Positions 19,589 to 24,671 of a stretch of 24,671 bases of DNA are shown one piece after another; the first letter of the stretch is position 1; each line of letters opens with the position of its first letter. The stretch lies in the IMG/VR virus record IMGVR_UViG_3300044858_004046, positions 1-24,671 of that record. One strand, 5' to 3'. Under the pieces are notes generated by a model. That model saw nothing but the letters and a program-made list of their open reading frames with translations. It did no database searches and was not told the DNA's origin. The translations under genes were made by a program, and so were the position numbers. The stretch is from a virus.

Positions 19589-21199
19589 ATGACGACCACG
19601 CCAATCCTCGCCGACGTAACCCTGGGCCCGGTGCGCGTCCGCCAGGCCGGCCAGCCGATGCCCGCGCCGCGCCGCCTGAACACTTGGGCCGCCGTGCGCT
19701 CCGAGGCGGTCAAGCCGCCCCATGTGCTCGCCCACCACCGCGCCCGGGTCCGGGCCGAGTATGCCGGTGGCACCATCCAGCGCCACAACGCCAACTGGAT
19801 CGCCAGCCACAGCAACGCCAACCAGGCCTTGCGCTACACCCTGACCACCATGCGCGCCCGCTCGCGCTCCCTGGAACGCGACGACCCGCTGGTCAAACGC
19901 TTCCTGGCCCTGGTCGAGACCAACGTGGTCGGTGCCCAGGGCGTCAGCCTGCAAAGCCGGGTCGGCAATATCGGCCCGGATGGCCGCACCGTCATGGACG
20001 CCGCCGCCAATCGCATCTTCGAGCGCGAGTACGCCCTGTTCTCCCGCCGCGGCGAATACGATGTCACCGGCCAACTCGGCCGCGCCGCCTATGAGCGCCT
20101 GCTCATCCGCACCATCGCCCGCGACGGTGAAGTCCTGGAAAAGATCGTCTCCGACCCAACCAGCCGCTGGGGCTTCCGCCTGCAGATGATCGAAGCCGAC
20201 TGGCTCGACGAGACCCTGAACGAAGACCGGCCCGACGGCAGCCGCATCATCATGGGCGTCGAGCTCTCCCCGGCAGGACGCCCAGTGGCCTACTGGCTGC
20301 GCGATCGCCACCCCGGCGACAGCCTCGGCCGCGCCGGCTACAGCCGCACCCGCTACAGCGCCGACGTGGTGCGCCACTACTTCGTGCCGATGCGGCCCGA
20401 GCAAGTGCGCGGCGTGCCCTGGATCCACGCCGCCATGACCCGCCTGTACCAGATGGGCGAGTACAACGAGGCCGCCATCATCGCCGCCCGCATCGGCGCC
20501 GAGAAGGTCATGATGCTAAAGGAGACCGAGCCGGGCGCCGCCGCCGCCATGACCGATGGCGAGGAAAACGACGGCACCTTCGTCTGGCGCTCCAGCAAGG
20601 GCGCCGTCGACATCCTGCCCGCCGGCACCGAGCCCGCGTCCTGGGTGCCAAACTACCCGGACGCCAACTACGGCCCGTTCGTCCTGGCCGGTGTGCGCGG
20701 CATCGCCTCCGGCCTCAACGTCGCCTACGAGAGCCTGAGCAACGACCGCCAGGGCGTCACCTGGACCAGCATCCGCCACGCCGTACTGGACGACCGGGAT
20801 TCCTGGACCTTGATCCAGGACTGGCTGATTGACAGCAAGTCGCGCGACACCTACAGCGCGTTCCTGAGCTACGGCTTCCTGTCTCCAGCCCGCCCCTTCG
20901 ATTACCTGCCCGCCAGCAAGATCGACAAGTTCAACGCGCCCAGCTTCCAGGGCCGCCGATGGGATTGGGTCAATCCTAAGGACGATGTCGAAGCCAAGCT
21001 CCAGCAGATCAAGGGCTGCCTCACCAGCCACCGCCGCGTCCTGGCCGAGCGCGGCATCGACCTGGAAGACCTGCTCATCGAGCGCCAGCAAGACCGCGCG
21101 CTGGCCGCCAAGTATGGCGTCGACCTCGATGCCGCCGTCCAGGCTCCGAACTACAACCAAGCGCCGCCCGCGCCCGTCAATGGAGAAATTCCGGCATGA
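19589..21199 (+). CDS. Portal protein (lambda gpB family)
   Basis: A 536-residue protein, the same size as lambda gpB (533). Family features in order: the opening RRLNTWAAVRSEAVKPPHVL, ALRYTLTTMRARSRSLERDD, FLALVETNVVGAQGVSLQSR, LQMIEADWLDETLN, VPWIHAAMTRLYQMGEYNEA and SNDRQGVTWTSIRHAVLDDR. It forms the dodecameric ring at one head vertex through which DNA is packaged and the tail attaches. The stop overlaps the protease-capsid ATG by 4 bp. Confidence 0.93.
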   Translation: MTTTPILADVTLGPVRVRQAGQPMPAPRRLNTWAAVRSEAVKPPHVLAHHRARVRAEYAGGTIQRHNANWIASHSNANQALRYTLTTMRARSRSLERDDPLVKRFLALVETNVVGAQGVSLQSRVGNIGPDGRTVMDAAANRIFEREYALFSRRGEYDVTGQLGRAAYERLLIRTIARDGEVLEKIVSDPTSRWGFRLQMIEADWLDETLNEDRPDGSRIIMGVELSPAGRPVAYWLRDRHPGDSLGRAGYSRTRYSADVVRHYFVPMRPEQVRGVPWIHAAMTRLYQMGEYNEAAIIAARIGAEKVMMLKETEPGAAAAMTDGEENDGTFVWRSSKGAVDILPAGTEPASWVPNYPDANYGPFVLAGVRGIASGLNVAYESLSNDRQGVTWTSIRHAVLDDRDSWTLIQDWLIDSKSRDTYSAFLSYGFLSPARPFDYLPASKIDKFNAPSFQGRRWDWVNPKDDVEAKLQQIKGCLTSHRRVLAERGIDLEDLLIERQQDRALAAKYGVDLDAAVQAPNYNQAPPAPVNGEIPA

Positions 21200-23232
21200 G
21201 CCAAAAAATCCGCATCCGCGCCATGCAGGCCAACCAGGTCGAGATCGAGATCGACGGTGTCATCGGCTACTGGGACGACGGCGACGCGGTCGATGCCGAC
21301 TACTTCATCGACGCCCTCAATTGGTACGCCGCCATGGGCACGCCGCTGTTGATCTGCATCAACTCCATCGGCGGCAGCTATATCCAGGGCCTGCGCATCG
21401 CCGAGGCCATCAAGTCTTACCCGCACGCCATCACCACCCGGGTCGAAGACCGCGCTTATTCCATCGCCTCGCTGATCGCCATGAGCGGCAAGCGCCGCGA
21501 GATCGCCGCCAATGCCAGCGGCATCATGATCCACAAGCCCTGGGCTGAGGACGTATCGGGCACCGCCGAGCAGTTGCGCGAAGTCGCCGACATGCTCGAC
21601 GAGATCACCGCCATCTTCGCCGACGACTACCTCCGCCTCACTGGCGTCGATGTCAAGGCCTACCTGGACGGGACCGACCACCACTTCGCCCCGCAGGACT
21701 GCCTGGACCAGGGTTTCGTCGACGCAATCGTCACGGACCCCGAGATCATCCGCGGCGAACTCGCACCGCCGCCGGCCCGTACCCGGCCGGTAGAGCAGAT
21801 CGCCGCCAGCCTGCGCGCCTGCATCCAGGCCCGCCACAACCTGAATCACACCATTGCAGCGGACCCGAAACCGGGCGAAGTCCGCACCAAGCAAACCCCG
21901 CCCGAACCCGCAATCACTAGGAGCACCACCATGGCTGATCCCGCCACCACCGCCCCTGCCCCCGCCGCTCCGGTGGATGTGCAGGCCATCCAAGCCAAGG
22001 CCCTGGCCGACATCCAGGCCCGTAACCGCGATCTGATCGACACCGGTAAGGCCTACGCCAAGTTCGGCGGCGAAGCCTTGGCCATGCAGGCCGTCGCCGA
22101 GGGCTGGGAAAAAGACCAGCTCAACGCCGCCCTGATGAAGGCCATGGCCGCCGGCCCGGCCCACGCCACCTATGGCGCCGGGGCTCGGGCCCAGGACAAC
22201 CTGGACGCCCAGACCAACGGTTTCAAACACTTCGGCGAATTTGCCCACCACGTGCGCAACGCCGCCCTCGGCAATGGTCGCGTCGACGAGCGCCTGGTAC
22301 GCGCCGCCGCCACCAGCTACGCCAACGAAGGCAGCGGCGGCGACGGCGGTTTCGCCGTCCCGCCCCAGTTCGCCCAAGCCATCGCCGCCCTGGCCATGGA
22401 AGAAGACTCCCTGCTGGCCATGACCGACTCCACCCCGGTCACCGGCAACAGCATGTCCTTCCCCAAAGACGAGACCACGCCCTGGGGCTCCACCGGCGTC
22501 ATCGCGAACTGGGAAGGCGAGGGCGATACCAACACCGAGCGCAAGCCGGTGCTCAGTCTCGACCACCTGCGCCTGAAAAAGCTGGTGTGCATGGTCAAGG
22601 CCACCGACGAGCTGCTGGCCGATACCCAGGCCATGGCCGCCTACCTGCGCAACAAGATGGGCCAGGCCGTGCGTTGGAAGTCCAACGACGCCATCATCAA
22701 CGGCACCGGCGTCGGCCAGCCCCTGGGCATCCTGCGCGGCGGCTCCGTGGTGGAGGTCGCCAAGGAAACCAGCCAGGCCGCCGACTCCATCGTCGCCGCC
22801 AACATCGCCAAGATGTACGCCCGGGTGTTCAAGGCCGGCGGCCCGGTGGTATGGCTGCACAACCCGGACGCCTTCCCCCAGATCATCACCCTGTCGCTCA
22901 ACAGCAACCCGATCTGGGTGCCGAACAACCAGGGCTTCCAGGGCGCGCCCAACGGCTTCCTGCTCGGCCGGCCCCTGATCGAAACCGACGCCTGTGACAC
23001 CGTCGGCGATGTCGGCGACCTGATCCTGGCCAACATGGGCGGCTACCGCTCCATCACCAAGGCCGGCGGCGAATCCTTCAGCGAGTCCATGCACCTGCAC
23101 TTCGACCAGGACATCGTCGCCTACAAGCTGGTGTTCCGCATGGATGGCCAGCCCTCCCTGTCCGCCGCCGTGACGCCGCCCAACAGCGCCGCCACCCGCA
23201 GCCACTTCGCCACCCTGGCCGCACGCGCCTAA
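21196..23232 (+). CDS. ClpP-type prohead protease fused to HK97-fold major capsid protein
   Basis: A 678-residue fusion. Residues about 1-195 are an S14/ClpP-like protease with an intact triad: Ser89 in DRAYSIASLIAMSG, His113 in IMIHKP, Asp161 in GTDHHFAPQD. INSIGGSYIQGLRIAEAI supplies the ClpP-type oxyanion region. Residues about 246-360 are a Pro/Ala-rich and helical scaffold-like delta region. From about 375 to the end is an HK97-family capsid domain (VPPQFAQAIAAL, NWEGEGDTNTERKPVLSLDH, GTGVGQPLGILRGG). The protease would cleave the scaffold part and itself away during head maturation. An internal start with its own ribosome site lies at 21931. Confidence 0.93.
   Translation: MSQKIRIRAMQANQVEIEIDGVIGYWDDGDAVDADYFIDALNWYAAMGTPLLICINSIGGSYIQGLRIAEAIKSYPHAITTRVEDRAYSIASLIAMSGKRREIAANASGIMIHKPWAEDVSGTAEQLREVADMLDEITAIFADDYLRLTGVDVKAYLDGTDHHFAPQDCLDQGFVDAIVTDPEIIRGELAPPPARTRPVEQIAASLRACIQARHNLNHTIAADPKPGEVRTKQTPPEPAITRSTTMADPATTAPAPAAPVDVQAIQAKALADIQARNRDLIDTGKAYAKFGGEALAMQAVAEGWEKDQLNAALMKAMAAGPAHATYGAGARAQDNLDAQTNGFKHFGEFAHHVRNAALGNGRVDERLVRAAATSYANEGSGGDGGFAVPPQFAQAIAALAMEEDSLLAMTDSTPVTGNSMSFPKDETTPWGSTGVIANWEGEGDTNTERKPVLSLDHLRLKKLVCMVKATDELLADTQAMAAYLRNKMGQAVRWKSNDAIINGTGVGQPLGILRGGSVVEVAKETSQAADSIVAANIAKMYARVFKAGGPVVWLHNPDAFPQIITLSLNSNPIWVPNNQGFQGAPNGFLLGRPLIETDACDTVGDVGDLILANMGGYRSITKAGGESFSESMHLHFDQDIVAYKLVFRMDGQPSLSAAVTPPNSAATRSHFATLAARA
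21918..21933 (+). promoter_or_regulatory. Internal ribosome-binding site and start inside the protease-capsid gene
   Basis: TAGGAG (21918-21923) lies 7 bp before an in-frame ATG (21931), in the linker between the protease and the capsid part. Spacing and sequence are as good as any gene start in the late operon. Confidence 0.7.
21931..23232 (+). CDS. Nested capsid-precursor product from internal start
   Basis: The same frame as the fusion, starting at residue 246 of it (MADPATTAPAPAAPVDVQAI). The 433-residue product would be an ordinary HK97-type capsid precursor: an N-terminal scaffold-like delta region (helices around KALADIQARNRDLIDTG and QLNAALMKAMAA), then the capsid fold. It would allow many capsid subunits per protease, as needed for a shell. 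The arrangement parallels lambda C/Nu3, where an internal start within the protease gene yields the scaffold. Evidence is the ribosome site and domain boundary only. Confidence 0.65.
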   Translation: MADPATTAPAPAAPVDVQAIQAKALADIQARNRDLIDTGKAYAKFGGEALAMQAVAEGWEKDQLNAALMKAMAAGPAHATYGAGARAQDNLDAQTNGFKHFGEFAHHVRNAALGNGRVDERLVRAAATSYANEGSGGDGGFAVPPQFAQAIAALAMEEDSLLAMTDSTPVTGNSMSFPKDETTPWGSTGVIANWEGEGDTNTERKPVLSLDHLRLKKLVCMVKATDELLADTQAMAAYLRNKMGQAVRWKSNDAIINGTGVGQPLGILRGGSVVEVAKETSQAADSIVAANIAKMYARVFKAGGPVVWLHNPDAFPQIITLSLNSNPIWVPNNQGFQGAPNGFLLGRPLIETDACDTVGDVGDLILANMGGYRSITKAGGESFSESMHLHFDQDIVAYKLVFRMDGQPSLSAAVTPPNSAATRSHFATLAARA

Positions 23233-23238
23233 CCCTAC

Positions 23239-23258
23239 GGGCCGGCCCGGGCCGGCCC
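23239..23258. repeat. 20-bp perfect palindrome after the capsid gene
   Basis: A perfect dyad made of two GGGCCGGCCC units between the capsid stop and the next ribosome site (GAAAGGA). It forms a very stable hairpin without a T-run. It could protect or partly terminate the capsid mRNA, adjusting the ratio to downstream genes. Confidence 0.7.
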
Positions 23259-23277
23259 ATGACCGAAAGGACACACC

Positions 23278-23775
23278 ATGCACCCCAACGTCCCCCTGAC
23301 CGATGTCGCCAAGCTGGTGATGGGCTCCCCCATCATCGGCGCCCTGGCCACCACCAACGGCGACTGCGATTACGTCAGCCTGAAGGGCTATGACCGCGCC
23401 ACCATCATCATCCTGGTCGACAACGCCGCCACCGTCACCGGTGCCGCCATCACCCTCAAGCAGGCCACCGCCGTGGCCGGCACCGACGAGAAGGCCCTGG
23501 CATTCAGCTCCATGCGGGCCAACGTCGACTGCGCCGCCGGCGATACCCTGACCGATACCGCCGTCACCAGCAACACCTTCACCACCGACACCACGGACAA
23601 CAAGAATCTTATGTACGTGATCGAGGTGGCGGCCTCTGACCTGGACGTGGCCAACGGTTTCGACTGTATCCGCGTCGACAGCCTGCTCATGGCCAACGCC
23701 GTCGGCGCGGTCATGTATGCCCTGCACGGCGCCCGCCACGCCAGCCCGCAGGCCATCTCCGCCATCGTTGACTGA
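23278..23775 (+). CDS. Putative capsid decoration/head structural protein
   Basis: A 165-residue protein, beta-rich and full of Thr/Ala/Asp (RATIIILVDNAATVTGAAIT, SSMRANVDCAAGDTLTDTAV), with no membrane segment. It follows the capsid gene directly, where decoration or head-stabilising proteins lie, and has a good ribosome site. Two segments (YVIEVAASDLDV and CIRVDSLLMANAVGAVMYAL) look like strands of a compact head protein. I place it by context; no diagnostic motif is known to me. Confidence 0.6.
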   Translation: MHPNVPLTDVAKLVMGSPIIGALATTNGDCDYVSLKGYDRATIIILVDNAATVTGAAITLKQATAVAGTDEKALAFSSMRANVDCAAGDTLTDTAVTSNTFTTDTTDNKNLMYVIEVAASDLDVANGFDCIRVDSLLMANAVGAVMYALHGARHASPQAISAIVD

Positions 23776-23777
23776 GC

Positions 23778-24068
23778 ATGGACTTCGGCCCGGACCTTGC
23801 CGCCCTGTATGCCGAGTTCGGCACCGACATCAGTGTCGCTGTCGACGGGGCAACGCAGACCGCGCGCGGTTACTTCACCGCGCCGGGCGCCGCGGCGCTG
23901 TCCGGTGCCGGGATCAGCAACGACTACACCATCGAGCTGTCGGCGCTCAGCCTGCCCAGTATCCGGGCCGGCGCCACGGTCACCATCTCGGGCACCAGCT
24001 ATAAGGTGCGCGAGATCTGGCCGATAGACGACGGCTCGGTCCGCCGCCTCACACTGCGCAAGGTCTGA
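23778..24068 (+). CDS. Head-tail joining protein (lambda FII-like)
   Basis: A 96-residue beta-rich protein: YAEFGTDISVAVDGATQTAR, then RAGATVTISGTSYKVREIWP and a final RRLTLRKV. Size, strand pattern and position between head and tail genes fit the FII/phage-attachment family, which seals the head and provides the tail docking surface. It starts 2 bp after the previous stop, so translation is probably coupled. Confidence 0.65.
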   Translation: MDFGPDLAALYAEFGTDISVAVDGATQTARGYFTAPGAAALSGAGISNDYTIELSALSLPSIRAGATVTISGTSYKVREIWPIDDGSVRRLTLRKV

Positions 24069-24069
24069 C

Positions 24070-24504
24070 ATGACCAGCAAAGCCGAACAGATCGCCCAGG
24101 CCATCATCACCCGGCTGACCGTGCCGCCCCTGACCGGCATGACGGCGGCGGAGGTATTGCGCGACCCGCTCGATGCCCTGGACTCGGCCGACTACCCGCT
24201 GCTGTGCGTCGAGCTTGGCGATGAGTCGCCGCCGACCCGGCCGGTCACCGGGGCGAAACAGCGCAGCGTGCTGGTGCACGTCAGCGTCCTGGCCAATGGC
24301 GCCACGCCCCTGGTGGCCGCCGACCCGATCGCCACCGAGGCCGCCGGCCGGATCCTCGCCGCCCCGGAACTAGGCGGCCTGGCCATCGATACCCTCGAGG
24401 GCGCGACCGAGCGGATCAAGGACGAGCTGGGCGAGGGCAGCGCCAAGATCACGATGACCTTCCAGGTCGTGTACCGAACCACCGAAACCTCCAAGGAGTC
24501 ATGA
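24070..24504 (+). CDS. Tail terminator-like protein (lambda gpU-like)
   Basis: A 144-residue protein starting 1 bp after the previous stop. Features: SKAEQIAQAIITRLTVPPLT at the start, LDSADYPLLCVELGDES, and alternating strands (SVLVHVSVLANGA, KITMTFQVVYRT). The layout (helix, then mixed fold ending in a strand with VVYRT) matches tail-terminator proteins of gpU type, which cap the tail tube and set its length. The stop overlaps the next ATG (ATGA). Confidence 0.6.
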   Translation: MTSKAEQIAQAIITRLTVPPLTGMTAAEVLRDPLDALDSADYPLLCVELGDESPPTRPVTGAKQRSVLVHVSVLANGATPLVAADPIATEAAGRILAAPELGGLAIDTLEGATERIKDELGEGSAKITMTFQVVYRTTETSKES

Positions 24505-24671
24505 TGGCCAAAGCCTCACCCATCCCCGCGGCCGATGAATACGACGGCCAGGGCGGCAGTTATGAGATCGACCCGACTACCGGCGTGCGTCACCTGGTGG
24601 CGCAAACCCAAGCACCTGACCGGGGCAGCCCCCCGCCCGGTGTTGCGGGGGGGGCGTGGGGACCCCCCGCC
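24501..24671 (+). CDS. Start of a small tail-region protein (3' partial)
   Basis: ATG at 24501 (or 24504) overlapping the previous stop, with AAGGAG about 5 bp upstream. The 57 visible codons give MMAKASPIPAADEYDGQGGS and then a Pro/Gly-rich stretch; the frame is open at the window end. The last about 40 bases (C- and G-runs) can fold strongly. In this position lambda-like phages carry the major tail protein, but the visible residues do not settle that. Confidence 0.5.
   Translation, partial: MMAKASPIPAADEYDGQGGSYEIDPTTGVRHLVAQTQAPDRGSPPPGVAGGAWGPPA

Noticed and set aside
21151-23739. Very long open frame (862 codons) on the minus strand across the capsid region
   Set aside because: It is antisense to the protease-capsid fusion and the next gene, is Gly/Val/Asp-rich without domains, and reflects the codon bias of GC-rich genes on the opposite strand.

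Overview
The window is a continuous stretch of a temperate, lambda-like tailed phage (siphovirus-type head and packaging genes) from a GC-rich proteobacterium. A gammaproteobacterium is most likely, judging by the gpA-type terminase, the lambda-type portal and a full-length integron integrase, but a betaproteobacterial host is not excluded. There are no rRNA or tRNA genes and no recognisable chromosomal housekeeping genes. Lysis genes run directly into the phage integrase across a 0.2 kb AT-rich gap. This is the order of a circular or free phage genome (tail, lysis, attP, int) rather than one end of an integrated prophage, although tandem prophages could give the same picture.

Layout. 1-1411 (+): end of a small gene, then holin, SAR-type endolysin and a membrane-anchored protein. 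1412-1622: AT-rich, candidate attP/terminator. 1623-8825 (-): the leftward early operon. Read from its promoter at about 8880, it holds small early genes, then an integron (attC, a cassette without a clear gene, attI, intI), then a small membrane protein, SSB, a short sliding-clamp homologue, a DUF4224-type protein, the phage integrase and an HNH-like ORF. 8826-10410: immunity region. Two promoter regions each carry a pair of the same 15-bp operator (AATAGA-N3-TCTATT). They flank a rightward trio (secreted Cys-rich peptide, exported thermonuclease-like protein, small membrane protein) and the leftward repressor gene. 10411-14581 (+): Cro-like gene, an overlapping sense/antisense gene pair, a 0.4 kb leader with two intrinsic terminators, a frameshifted CII-like regulator, a small ORF, and a large Toprim/VirE primase-helicase. 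14582-14956: dense 8-bp repeats plus a 52-bp inverted repeat, a candidate replication origin or control region. 14957-24671 (+): small and large terminase, Mor-like protein, head-tail joining protein, portal, ClpP-type protease fused to an HK97 capsid protein, and head-completion and tail-terminator genes, cut by the window end.

How it fits together. The repressor and Cro compete for four operators that control the left (integration, recombination, SSB, clamp, intI) and right (replication) operons. The late operon packages DNA and builds the head.

Most notable: a complete integron platform inside a phage early operon, apparently under phage rather than LexA control; a sliding clamp lacking domain I; an SSB whose interaction tip is buried by an 11-residue extension; the four-operator immunity switch; the palindrome/iteron block; and a protease-capsid fusion with an internal start.
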